Below are positions 19,772 through 31,500 of a stretch of 64,000 bases of DNA, piece by piece. The notes below the pieces were generated by a model. It saw only the letters and a list, made by a program, of their open reading frames with translations, searched no databases and had not been told where the DNA came from. The DNA is from Kiritimatiellia bacterium (GTDB lineage: Bacteria > Verrucomicrobiota > Kiritimatiellia > WLWN01), in assembly GCA_012103575.1 (NCBI GenBank), contig WLWN01000001.1, positions 511,792 to 575,791 on the forward strand. The letters run 5' to 3'. How positions within the stretch are numbered: position 1 is the stretch's first letter; each line of letters starts with the position of its first letter. The translations under genes and the position numbers were made by a program.

Positions 19772-21116
19772 CAGGATTTACCATATACAGGCCCACCGCA
19801 TCAAAAAACGCCTTATGATCATACTCTATGGCCATGCCTTCCCCAGACCAATCGGTCCAATGAATCAATTGGACCGGTTTGTTTTGCTGCTGGCGTAATT
19901 CAGCCAGAGCATCGATGGACGCATTGGCCGCGGCATAAGCGCTTAACCCGGCTCCCTGCATGCCCTCTACAGATGAAATCGATGAAAATAAACAGAAATA
20001 GCCCAACGGATCCTTGTTGGTTATTTTGTGAAGAACATGGGCGCCATACAATTTAGGTCTAACCACCCTGGTTAATATGTCTTCGCTCATTTTATTCAAG
20101 GGGATTGACTCAGTGGTAATCCCCGCCAAATGGAACACTCGAATGATAGATTTTTTTAGCTTTTTTCTAACCGCTTCGAAGGTTCTCTCTACCTGATGCG
20201 ATTGTTGGATATCTCCTTGGATATAATGAATGGTCGTTCCATTATCTTTTTGGCGCCGGATAAATGATTCGATCGTAGTAGGCCCATCAAGGCTGGAATG
20301 TTTCAACGTCGAAGCTGCTAATTTTCTTCCCATCACTATAAATTCAGAACACCCTTTTTCTATAAACCAACTGAGTACTGTTAATCCAATCCCCCCAAAT
20401 CCACCGGTAATCACCATGCAGCCCGATGTATTTAATGAGACCAAGGATGGTTCTAGAGGCTGACTGGTCAGCCTTGGAACCAATCGCTTATGGGTATCGA
20501 TCTGCACTTCAGGTTCTGTGTTTTCATCATTGATTTCCAGATAGACCTGGTCCAACACTTTTTTATTAAGCCGATCGATACGGATCGTAGAGATGCGAAA
20601 CTCGGGGCACTCTGCACGTAAAAAACTAAAATATTTAGAAAGTATTTTTTGAAAAATATCGATTTTATTTTTCTGTTCACAACATAAAAACACCACGCGA
20701 ACCTCTTTTTCGATCAAACGGTCGATCAAAAAGCGGATCCATTGATGGGTTTTTTGAACTTCCCATTTCAAATGCTCCTCTATCTTCTCATACGAAGAGG
20801 ACTCAATATTTTGGGAAGACGGCATAAAGAGGATACAATCAATTTTGTCAGCCGTGATCGTTTTAAGCAGTGATGTATAATCAAGGTTCTTCTTCTTTAA
20901 GACAACATCGTAGGTTTCTGAATCAACGTGAGCATCGGCAATCAAGCATCTTTTGACTTGTGCTTGCCCAAAATTGACCTGTTTTAAAAGGCCGCTATCT
21001 TCTGAAATGATGAGGATATTTTCGACTGTTTTAGGTTCATGCCTATCCAGGGATTTTACGTCCAAGTCCCTTTCTTTCCACTCGGTTTTCAGCAACCACT
21101 GTTTTATATCATGCTA
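19772..21116 (-). pseudogene. Polyketide synthase remnant: ketoreductase module end, 3' truncated
   Basis: The minus strand reads LLKTEWKERDL and then a KR structural subdomain. The catalytic KR follows, with the NADPH loop TGGFGGIGLTVL, the SSISSV serine region and the active-site tyrosine in LSAYAAANASIDA. The frame continues from the upstream KS linker except for a single TAG (21114-21116) between LP and HDIKQW, where glutamine would fit. It ends abruptly at GLYMVNPA (about 19775), where it is fused to IS630 copy 1, so the KR C-terminus and everything downstream are deleted. No AT domain lies between KS and KR, consistent with a trans-AT system. Confidence 0.85.
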
Positions 21117-21550
21117 AGGTAACGTTTGTCTCGAAAAAGACTCTTTCCCATTTTTCCCTTCTGGAGAGAATGGGATCTTTGATTCGATCCAATATCGTTT
21201 TCTTGAAAACGGATAGTTAGGCAAAGGCAAACATACACACACAGGATGATCTTCATACATTTTCTCCCAAGGTATTTGAGTCCCTTCTACCCAAAGCTGG
21301 GCTAATCGTTTCATCTTTCCTTGTCTTAATAAAATACTCAGATAATCCTGATCCTCTTTAGAACCAGTTAGGGTAAACGCACTTTCCGTCTTTTTCGGAT
21401 TGGCCTCATAATATGTTGCGTCCCGACTTTGACTTATATAGCCCTCCAATTGGTGGATCAGTTCCGGTAGATCTTTCACCACAAACGCTCTAAACGATGG
21501 CGGAATAACGCCCGTTTGGTTTGCAGGGTAAAGGCTAGATGCTGGATGCT

Positions 21551-21580
21551 TCCGCTACAGGCGGATCCGCTTGTGGCGGA
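21551..21580. repeat. 30-bp REP-like palindrome in a PKS linker
   Basis: The segment TCCGCTACAGGCGG followed by ATCCGCTTGTGGCGGA is almost self-complementary, with only G/T-type mismatches. A diverged relative lies at about 25434-25460 in the equivalent linker of the next module, beside a second palindrome (GCCACGTCTT/AAGACGTGGC, 25395-25415). Confidence 0.6.
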
Positions 21581-21716
21581 GGATACTGGATTCTGGATAT
21601 TTGATTTTAAATACCCGTGAAGATTTTTGGCCAGCTCAAGCAATTGGGATGGCACATGAGCGGAAAGGGGGATGACCACAGATGATACCGTCCCCTGCAT
21701 TGTTCGACCGTCTACC

Positions 21717-21758
21717 GATTCTTGATTCTTGGTTCTCGGTTCTCGGTTCTCGGTTAAT
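21717..21758. repeat. Heptanucleotide tandem repeat in a PKS linker
   Basis: Six 7-bp units are present: two GATTCTT, three GGTTCTC and one GGTTAAT. On the coding strand they give a linker of the type ENREPRTKNQES. Because 7 is not a multiple of 3, gain or loss of one unit shifts the frame. Confidence 0.75.
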
Positions 21759-22330
21759 GGATAAAGAGTTGTTCTTCTCCAACCCTGAACTCTGGACTTT
21801 GAACCCTCCCCGTATTCCTCGATGATAACGTGCACATTCACGCCGCCCGCCCCAAAAGAACTGATTCCCGCACGACGAGGCCACGCCTGCTCCTCTCGCT
21901 CCAGCGGTTCCCAAGGCGTTTCTTTCTCCTGAACATAAAAAGGTGAATGCTCGAAATCTATATTCGGATTTAACGGGCCATGCAGCAAAGAGGGTACCAA
22001 CACCCTGTGCTTCATTTGCAGCACCGTTTTGGTTAACTGCCCAATACCTGCGGCCGCTTCCCCGTGGCCTATGTTCGATTTCACTGATCCGATCGCGCAG
22101 AATTGTTTTTTGTCTGTATGCTTTGTATAAACGTCCATGAGCCCTTGAATCTCTATCGGATCGCCTAAAGCCGTCCCGGTTCCGTGCGCCTCAACATAGC
22201 TGATACTCTCAGGAGAAATACGGGCTTGGGCCAGCGCAGCTTCAATCGCTTTCGACTGTGATACAGGGTTCGGCACCGTATAGCCTTGTGTTTTACCATC
22301 ATGACTGACACCTGTTGCCAATGAGGACGT

Positions 22331-24095
22331 ATATACCCGGCGGTTTCCAGACACACCCAGGCCATTTCCAGAAAAAGCCGCTCCTGGGGATCCATAAAAC
22401 GTGCATCTTGAGGCGAAATATTGAAAAAAAGAGGATCAGATTGATCCACCGAATCAATAAATCCTCCCCATTTGCAATACAGAGAGTCCGCCCGACCCTT
22501 TTCTTCATTAAAATACCGATGATAATCAAATCTTTCCTTGGGAATCTCTGTAATCCCATCCTGGCCCTGGCGCAACAATTCCCAGAATGCTATCAGGTCA
22601 TTATTGGCTTGTGGATATCGGCCACTCATCCCAATAATCGCAATATCCTGATTGGATCTCTCTCTCCTAGAATATCTCTTCACAGAACGTGCGCCTTTCA
22701 AGGAGGGTAAGTCTTTCTGTTCTACCATCCCATTCGACAACAACACATGGACTTCTTTTCTCTGATCTTCGACCACCGTATCCGAGTAGGCCTCGCTTAA
22801 AAACTTCGCCAGAGAAGACAAAGTTTTGTATTTAAAAAAGAGGGTGGCGTCTAATTTGCCCAACCATTTCTCTACTTGTTGATTCAACGTCGCAATCATA
22901 ATGGAATCCAAACCTAGTTCTTCCAGATCGGCGTCCACATCTATTTTCACTTTGGGAATTTTGGTGGTATCAGCTACGATAGACGTTAACTGCTTCAGCG
23001 TATAAGCACTTGCCTCGACATTGGAGGGCTCATTTTTTTCTTGGACCTCTTTATCCATTTCCTTCCTGGCAAGGGCTTCTTGTTCTTGGGTGGAATTTTC
23101 GGTAAAGGCTTCCAGATATGTCTGCATTTCCACGGCCTTCATGCGTACACAAACATCGCCGAGATCATTGCACAGATCTATATCCAATTTCAGTGATGGG
23201 TTGCCCTGATAGGATTGCACCCACGCCCACATCGACTCTGTACAACGATCAAGGATTTCAAGGCGTTCCAAGGCAACGGGGAGGAAAGGTTGTTTTTTCG
23301 ACTCAGTTGTTAGTTGTTGGTTCGTAAAGTCTAAGCCGATAGAGGCCTGAAGAGTCGAGGCCAACAGGCTGGGATGGAGGGTGAATTGGTCCTTCGTATC
23401 TGCTATTGAGGAAGGCAACTTCAGCTTGGCCAAAACTTCATTTTTCCCAGCATAGAGCTTTTCGATCCCTTTATGAGCAGGCCCATAGTCAATACCCATC
23501 CTTTTAAAGGCTGCATAGTACTCATCAGCGCTTAAAACACGTTGAGTACATGTCTCCCCCCGTAGGGCCTTGAGATCGAGCTTCGGACGTTGGCCTACCA
23601 AGCCGATACAACGCCACCCCTTGACTGTGCACAACCGATTTGATTTTCCACCCCGGCGGATCTTCGACGGATTGCGGATTTTTCATCCCCCGGATGGGTG
23701 GTGTAGATTTCGTAGGCAATTTCCCCGTTCTCTTCGGAGAATAGCCCAATATGAACTTCTTGAGGGTTCGTCTCCGCGGAAATCGGACGAGCCCACACCA
23801 CATTTTTAAGCTGAATACGTTGATTGTTTAAGGTGGATTCGCCTGCTGCTTGTTCAACCGCTTCGCGCGCCATTTCTAGATAAACCACCCCGGGTAGAAC
23901 TTTCTGTCCTTTGATCTCATGATCCTTCAGGAAAAACTCCTCACCCGTAAAGGTCGAACTGAAGCGCAGCTCGGATACATCCGAGGTGTTCTCATGCACC
24001 AACGGATGTAGTTTTCTCTCCGTTTCTGCAATTCGCAATCCACATTTCCGTTAATCCAATACCTTTCCCTTGCAAATGGATAGGTGGGGAGGCTA
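22331..24095 (-). pseudogene. Polyketide synthase remnant: DH - ACP - N-terminal half of a KS
   Basis: Downstream of the IS630 insertion the frame reads SLPTYPFARERYWINGN, then shifts (about 24035) into a dehydratase domain with HEIKGQKVLPG and later HPSLLASTLQ. The usual catalytic Asp of the HPxLLDxxLQ motif is Ala. Further shifts lie near 23640-23655. The ACP follows with the phosphopantetheine site LEELGLDSIMIA (about 22905), then the KS start IAIIGMSGRYPQAN through QDARFMDPQERLF and LETAGYI, where the large internal deletion begins. Domain order and spacing are typical of trans-AT PKS. At least three frameshifts and the KS deletion make it non-functional. Confidence 0.85.
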
Positions 24096-25085
24096 GAGCG
24101 CTTCACGATTGAGGTGTCGCGATGTAGCACGAAGAAAACCAGCCGATTACCTCGTCGGGAGAAACCTCTTCGAACGCTTGTATGATCGCTTCAGATAGTT
24201 CCTGCTGACTGCGGGCTGCAAGGCTGCCCAACCGATTCTTTATCTTGCCCCACATTTTTTTAATGGGGTTGGAATCGGGGCTGTAGGGTGGAAGGAATCT
24301 TACATAGGCCCCACATGACTCAATGAGTTCAATGACCTTGGGATTGTGATGGACGCGAAGATTGTCCATGATGACGATGTCTTCAGGTGAAAGAGTCGGG
24401 AGAAGAACCCGGCGAATATATTCTCCAAAAACAGCTGTGTCTGTCGCCCCCTCCCCCTCCATGGCCGCTGTTGTTCCGTCCAGGCGGACCGAAGAAATCA
24501 AGGTGGTGGTACACCAATGTCCATGAGACGTTTTGGCAAAAAGCCTGTTCTCGCCCAATGCCCGGCCCCGCAGACGAGTCATATTCGTTTTCGCCCCGGA
24601 TTCATCAATAAAGACAAGGCGACTTGGATCAAGTTTGGCTACCTCTTGGATCCACTGCTTTCTCAAGAGATTTACATCCGCCCGGTCTTGCTCGCTGGCG
24701 TGAAGCGTTTCTTTTATACCGGGAAACCGATTCAACGCCCGCTGTACGGCCATGATCGACCCCTTCACGCCGCTCATGTTCTTGAGTTCTTCAAGCGTTG
24801 CCGGGATGTTTGCCCCCCAGTTGAGCCAACGCCTTGAGCTGCTTTCCGCTGTAGAGGGCCTGACGATGCCCACGCGGTCGGGGAGCGGTCTGTCCGGTTT
24901 CGTTGAAACGAGAGAGCCCACGCTGAAACGTTCTAAGATCTACACGATAAGAAGATGCGATATCGGCCTGGGAACCTTTGCCCATTTTGTAGGCATCTAT
25001 CGCACGCCGCCGGATTTCTGCTGTTGCTATACTCATGTCATGGAGTATAGATCTTCTAGCGAGGCATTTCAATCGTTAAATACTC
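24096..25085 (-). mobile_element. IS630-family element, copy 2, inserted in the PKS
   Basis: This 990-bp element is flanked by TA on both sides (24094-24095 and 25086-25087), the standard IS630/Tc1-type target duplication. The transposase starts at MSIATAEIRRRAID on the minus strand and carries all three acidic residues: FIDESG, IMDNLRVHH and the PPYSPDSNPIKKMWG glutamate-box region. The gene is in two frames, and small deletions relative to the other copies (2 bp near 24805, 4 bp near 24730) alter where they join. This copy retains the start-codon segment missing from copies 1, 3 and 4. Removing it with one TA exactly rejoins NKPQRI to SLPTYPFARERYW of the host gene. Confidence 0.93.
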
Positions 25086-28000
25086 TAATACGCTGAGGTT
25101 TATTTTCTCCATACAGCTTGTTCCAATCAAAAATGAACCCCCTAACCCACAGATCTAAAAGCTTGGAATATTTGCCTTTCTTAATCCAGGCATCGATCGT
25201 TTGGGTCATATCTTCATCCGCTGTAAACACCGCAAGGGTCTTTTTGTTGCGCTTGACCTGTCCTCGGCAAAGATCCTCCACATCTTTTCCCCTATTAAGA
25301 AAAGCCTCAAGCTTCTCTTTAAGATCCTCCAGCGACCCCACGATTAATCCCAACCGTTCTTCCATCGCTTCGCGACCCACTTGGAGGGTGTAGGCCACGT
25401 CTTGAAGACGTGGCGTCAAAGGTTGAAGGTTTTCAGCCACAGGCTGATCCGCTGTGGTGGAAAAGTCCAGCGTCGAAGGATGGACGTAATCAATAAGATT
25501 TTGGGCAACTTCCTTTAGGCGTTCTTCATTTTTTGTCGACAGAACAACCAAATAAGGACCGCTATCTTTTGCATTACGCATTACGGGTTCCGTATGCCTT
25601 GGTATATATTCCTCAATGATCGCATGCGCGTTCGTTCCACCGGCTCCGAATCCGGAAATAGAGGCTATCCGAGGCATGGGTCGACCTTGCTCATCAATAG
25701 GGTTCCAGTCTTCCGCTTGCTGCTGAACACGAAACGGTGTTGGAGCGAAACTAATTTCCGGGTTGGTTTCCCGGGCATGCAGAGAAGGCACCAATGTGCG
25801 ATGCTTTATTTGAAGTAGAACCTTGGTTATCCCTGCTATTCCTGCCCCAGCCTCCAAATGTCCAATATTGCTCTTTACCGAACCGATTCGGCAAAAATCG
25901 GTATCGGCCGTATCCTGTTTAAAGGCCGTGTCCAAACCTTGAATTTCAATCAGATCGCCCAGGCAAGTCCCCGTGCCATGCGCTTCCACATAACTGATCG
26001 CCCTGGCGTCCAGTCCCGAGCTATGAAGCGCTTTTCGAATTAGTTCGCTCTGGGCTTTCGGGTTAGGGACGGTATACCCATTGGTTTTTCCTCCATGGTT
26101 TATGGAAGTACCTCGAATCAACCCATAGATATGATCATGATCATTCAACGCTCGCGATAAAGGTTTAAGCATAATCGCTCCCACCCCTTCTCCAGGAACC
26201 ATTCCATCCGCCCCCTTCCCAAACGCCTTGGCCTTCCCATCCGGAGCCAACATCATGTTTTTGGCAAAAAGCGTAAAGTGTGAGGCATGCAGATAGACGT
26301 TCACCCCTCCCGCTATTGCCACACCGCACTCGCCGTCTCCAATAGAGCGGCAAGCTTCATGAATCGCCACTAAAGAAGCTGAACACATCGTATCGAGCGA
26401 CAAGCTCGGGCCTTTCAAATTAAACGCATACGAAACACGATTCGACACCGCGCTGAAGGTATCGGGATAAAAGTCCACGCCGACATTCGAAACGCCAACA
26501 AAGACACCCATATCTTGATCCGACAACGAAGAAGGCGTATATCCGGCATCTTCGAATACATGCCATGCGCATTGCAGAAACAAGCGTTCCTTGGGGTTCA
26601 TCCATTCGGCGTCTCTTGGAGCAATCGAAAAAAATAAAGGATCGAAATCATTCACCCCATCCATAAACCCAGCCCGTTTACTCGTGCCTAACGATTCGCG
26701 ATCTTCGGGGACTTCGCGAATAGCCTCTTTGCCTTCAAGCAAATGAGTCCAGAATGTGTCGAGATCGAAAGAGCCTGGATAACGACCCGCCAAGCCGATT
26801 ACGGCAATAGGTTCATTTCCTTTCGCTTCGTACGGCACCGTCTCTTTTGACAACGGCTCTGCTTGAACCTCTATCACCGCCTCTTCAACTCCCGAATGCG
26901 AAACAGCGATTGGGCTTACATGCTCGACTAAATAACCGGCCAAGGATCGAGGGGTTGTGTATTCAAAGAAAACAAACGGTTCAATGGTGATCGAATGCTC
27001 TTCGTACAATGTCCCAACAAGCGTCACCACCAATATCAAGTCAAAGCCCATTTCACTGAACTCTATATCCAAATCAACCGTTTCGGGAGCGCATTTTAAA
27101 TGAGGGCTCAAAAGGTTGCGCAGAATCTGTTCGGCTTTAACCGTCAGGGTATCATTCCCCTCAGGCTTATGTGGTTTCGGGCGATCGTTTTTTTGGGAAA
27201 GAGACGCGGTCTGATCTTTCCCGCGCATGGAATTCAACAACGTTTCTTCCAACCGTTTTCGTTCACCCGTAAGGACGATAAACTGCTGTTTTCCCACAGT
27301 CAAAGCCTGACGCAACGCCTTTACTCCTAAAGTGTTGGTTATTTGACGCATACCTCCCCGCTCAAACATTATCTTCTTGGTTCCTTCGTCCATGAACATG
27401 CCGCCCTCCTCCCAACTCGGCCAATTGATGGTTATGGTCAAACCGTGACGTTCTTTTTTTGCAACAAGACGATTGCGATAATCGGCGTATCCATCCTGAA
27501 AAGCGTTGGCTGCGGCATAATCCCACTGACCCTGATGACCGAACACGGCCGCCAGCGAGGAAAAATAAACCATGAACTCAAGCTTTTCATCCCGGGTGGC
27601 TTCATCCAGATTCACCGTCCCGACTACTTTGGGCTTAAAGGTGGCCTCAATATCTTCTTTTTGCTTGGCAAAAATCATCCCCGGCTTAAACACTCCTGCG
27701 CAGTGAAAAATGCCATCTACCCGTTGATGACGTTTCTTGATCTCAGCAAGACCCCGCTCAACCGAGGAACGATCGGCCAGATCAACCTGCATATAATCCG
27801 GACGATTCGAACAGGGTTTCAACCCCTCCAACCAGGAACGCGCTTCGTCATTCAGTTCAGAACGACCCGAGATAATAAGTTGAATGCCCGGATACGTCGC
27901 CAGCTCTTTGGTGATCACACGCTCCACACCTCCCAGACCACCGGGAATCCAATAGACTCCGCCCTCCTTAATCGAAAGAGTCGAGGCATCCATACCCTTG

Positions 28001-28569
28001 TCAAGATCAACCTCCACGAACTCCTGAATCTTCCGACAATCGGCCCCCTCGTACCTCACCTGCAGGTTGCCCTGAAGATGAGCATACTCTTGTTCTATAA
28101 TCGAGATCCATTGTTCGCTTTCTTGGGAATCCGGGCCATACACGGCACGACACGACACCGGACCGATATCCAACATCGCGGTTTGCAGCAAGCCAGGTAG
28201 ATAACCATAGTTCATTTGCCTGGACGCAGGAATACAAACCAGAATAAAAGTCCCTTCTTTATCGGAGCCGAGGGCTTTAGCGCCGAGGGCTTTAATCGTA
28301 TTCATCAGATCGATAAAAGGCTCCGTAACCGCAAAGTCCGACGTCCCCTGCATCGCCCACCCATGGCAGCACGCCGCCGGAGAATGATCCGTTAAGGCTG
28401 CCGTCAATCGGTCTAGATCGGGTTCCGGAACAACCACATGCAAAACCGGTCCTCCCTCAAACGTCGGGGGCGGAAAGATTGGGGGCAAAGCTTTTTCCCG
28501 CCACTGCCTGGTGCAGCACAACAGATCTATGGGAAGAACGCTCTCAGCTCCATCCTCATGAGCCCTATA
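25086..28569 (-). pseudogene. Polyketide synthase segment: KR - ACP (serine missing) - KS
   Basis: This is an uninterrupted open frame of about 1160 codons. A KR with IPGGLGGVERV, FSSLAAV and the tyrosine in WDYAAANAFQDGYA is followed by an ACP-like domain (LDIEFSEMGFDLILVV). In it the phosphopantetheinylated serine of the usual GxDSL motif is leucine, so this carrier should be inactive. A complete KS follows, with TMCSASLVAIHEA (active-site Cys), EAHGTGT and SNIGHLEAGAG. It ends at NKPQRI where IS630 copy 2 is inserted. The segment is in the same frame as the one upstream, separated only by a TAA at 28570-28572. Ordinary codon content and intact KS motifs suggest recent loss. Confidence 0.88.
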
Positions 28570-31500
28570 TTACCGGGAATAAAAACCACGCAAAGAAACC
28601 AGCGTTCTTCCGTTCTCTGCGCATAAATCAACATCGACCCGATGGACGTTCTCCATAGCCTCTTCGGACGAACGGATATAGACATGAAACTCCTCAGGCA
28701 GCTTCTCGTAAATCAGGATCTCGCGCAGAGAAAAAGGAATCGACGGATCCATCCGTGGGGAAGTCGGCAATTGGAAGCGTCCCTCTGCAATCTCCAGCCC
28801 CCAGGCCAGGGCTGCGTGTAGGCTGCTATCCAGCAAGGCGGGATGCAGGCAGAAAACAGCTTCCCCTTCCCTGTTCTGAGCGGCGCTCCTGATCAAGGCC
28901 ACGGCTTCCGATCCCCCGACATAACAGGTCCGAACCCCTCTAAACCGAAGGCCATAGTTTAAGCCCAACGTATCCAGACGATCATACAAACTCCCACCGT
29001 CCACCACATCCGGGCAACGTTGTTTGATCTCTTCTAGATTCCATAAAGGCGCCGCAGGTAAAGCGGACGTTGAGACCTTACCTTTACCATGGGTCATGAT
29101 TCCGGAGCCTTGCCGGTTCCCGCCCGACGCCACCTGATAAGCGTAATCCTCACCACACTCTGGCTTCACCTTAATCCGAACCTCCAGGGGTTGATCATCC
29201 ACAAACAATGGGTCCTGCCATGTAATGTGGCTTAAACGTGTGACCGGCTGTCCACTGATCCTTTCAACCGCCGCACGAGCCATTTCTAGGTAGCCCATAC
29301 CTGGAAAAATCTTACGATTCCGCACCCGATGCTGATCCAGAAAAAACTCAGCTCCCGTAAAGCGAATGTTAAAGCCCGTTCTACCCTCATCATCCGAAAA
29401 AAGAGTTCCCCCAAATGGGTGCTCAATAGCCTTTCCAACTTTCGGGGTTTCAATCCAATAGGTCTCTGTTGCAAACGGATAAACCGGAAGGTGCAAGCGC
29501 CGCGCCGCTCTATTGACCTCATCAACGACCTTATAACCTTGCGTCCAACGTACGGCGAGGTCCTGAGGAGATCCTCCTGAGAATGACCCTCTTTCTTCTT
29601 TCGAGCAACCTTCAAAGACACCCTCCTGCAGTATGCCGGAAAGGTAGGCCCGAGCTTGCCGAAGCCATTGGTCACGCCCTTCGGCCACAAAGACAACCCG
29701 ATAAGGCATGGCATCTCTTCCGACCTTCAAGGTATAAGCAAGTGAATTCAAATCGTCTGCTGCGCGCTTTTCAATAAACTCGACAAGGTGTTGGGTTAAA
29801 GCTCGACGTTGAGTAGCTGTCTTTGCCGACACCATCAACGCAACCGGTTCCTGCAAAGCAACCGGGGACCCCAACGTTCGATCATACTCCTCAATCAACA
29901 GATGCGCATTATTTCCTCCTGAGCCATACGAGTGCAAACCCGTCAACCTCGGCTTCTTTCCTTTCGGCCACGCTTCGGTTTCGGTCGCCAATCGACAGGG
30001 TTGTTTCTCGGTATCCAAGTCAGGATTGAGTTCTTCAAAATTGAGGATTTTATGAATCTTGTTGGTCTGAAAACTTCGAATAATCTTAAACAAGGCGCCC
30101 AGAGCTGAAGCTGCATGTATATGACCCATCATAGGCTTCAGCGTACTGATTCGACATCGGCCCTCAGAAAGATCAACCCCCTGCTCTTTTGCCAAGGCTT
30201 GCAACGCTCTATTGCAAGCCTCCCATTCTGCGATATCCGCAACTGGATTGCCCATCCCCTGGGCTTCAATATAGGTGACATCACGCGGGTCGATGTTCAC
30301 TTCCTGGTAACATTTTTGAATCAAGTCCGCATGCGACTTTCTGTTTGGAGCCGCGATAGACATCACTCCCTGTCCATTATAATTAACCGCCGTATTTTTA
30401 ATCACCCCATAAATGGCATCTCCATCGGTTTCTGCTTTCGATAAGGGTTTCAAGAAAGCACTGGCCACACCTTCGGCTCGAAGGTAACCATTCGCGTTTT
30501 TCCCAAAAGAATGGACGGTCTGATCAGGACTGAGTTGCCCGCTGCGCGACAAAAAAATGAAAGGATCTGGTCTTAATATCAAATTGGCGGCGCCTACCAC
30601 CGCATGCATAATTTCTCCGGACCGCAAAGCACCCACCGCACGGTGTAACGCCACTGCTGCTCCCGAACACATGGTATTGACAAATTCACTCGGCCCCCGG
30701 AAATCAAAAAAGTAAGAGATACGATTGGCCACCATGCTGGCAGCCTGCCCAAACCCATCTCCCGGATCGATACCCCCTTCCATCAAATTTTGCGCATACT
30801 CATTTTCTTCAACCCCAATAAAGACTCCGGTTTGACTTTCTTGAAGGGAGGCCGGTGCATAACCCGCACCTTCCAGGGTGTGATAAACCAACATCAGCAA
30901 CAAACGCTGCCGGGGATCTACCAGATCGGCTTCACTCGGCAAAATGTTGAAAAATCGAGGATCAAACCCACGGATATCAGGGATGAACCCGCCCCATTCT
31001 GTCCGACTCTTTTGATGATCTTCTCCTGTAGCATCATAGATGCTGTGCCCATCAAAACGCATAGAGGGAATCTCTTCTATCAATGGATGATCGTGGTCTA
31101 ACGCATCCCAGAATTCATGCACCGACATAGATTGAAGCAAGTAACCCGATAACCCAACGATAGCAATGGGTTCTTGCGATCTTTCTTTGGGCACAACCGC
31201 CGAAGCAAATCGGGCACGTGCCTTTTTAGATCGAAAAAGTTGTCGGTTTGAAATCGAGGGCTCCATTTCTACTGCCTGCGTTTGATTTTTTTCGGGTTCC
31301 AAAAGGTGTTTTTTATTATAATCATCTTGTTTCATTAAATGCCGAGATAAAGTCTGGACCATTGAGAAGTCAATAAACCAACCCGGTTGTATCTGCTGGT
31401 CTAATTTTTTTTCTAAGCGGACAGCTACCTGCATCCCTGAAATGGAATCAAGACTATAGCTCTGGAAGGGTTGATTCTCATCGATCGTTTTTAATTTCAG

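Larger units (their letters stand above)
21117..22330 (-). pseudogene. Polyketide synthase remnant: C-terminal half of a ketosynthase plus linker
   Basis: The frame resumes at SHDGKTQGYTVPNP, the conserved segment just before the first catalytic histidine, and includes VEAHGTGTALGDPIEIQG and KSNIGHGEAAAGIG, ending in the KS C-terminal FGAGGVNVHVIIEEY. The N-terminal half of the same KS stops at LETAGYI. About 240 residues between the two, including the active-site cysteine loop, are deleted, with a frame change near 22320-22335. After the KS comes a linker containing a 30-bp palindrome and heptanucleotide repeats. A frameshift near 21480 separates ALFRHRLE from VVKDLPELIHQ. The linker ends in the NYPFSRKRYW motif that closes a KS in trans-AT synthases. 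Confidence 0.85.

Noticed and set aside
27343..28200. 285-codon plus-strand ORF within the PKS
   Set aside because: It is an antisense shadow of the KR/ACP coding region, where the minus strand has clear catalytic motifs.
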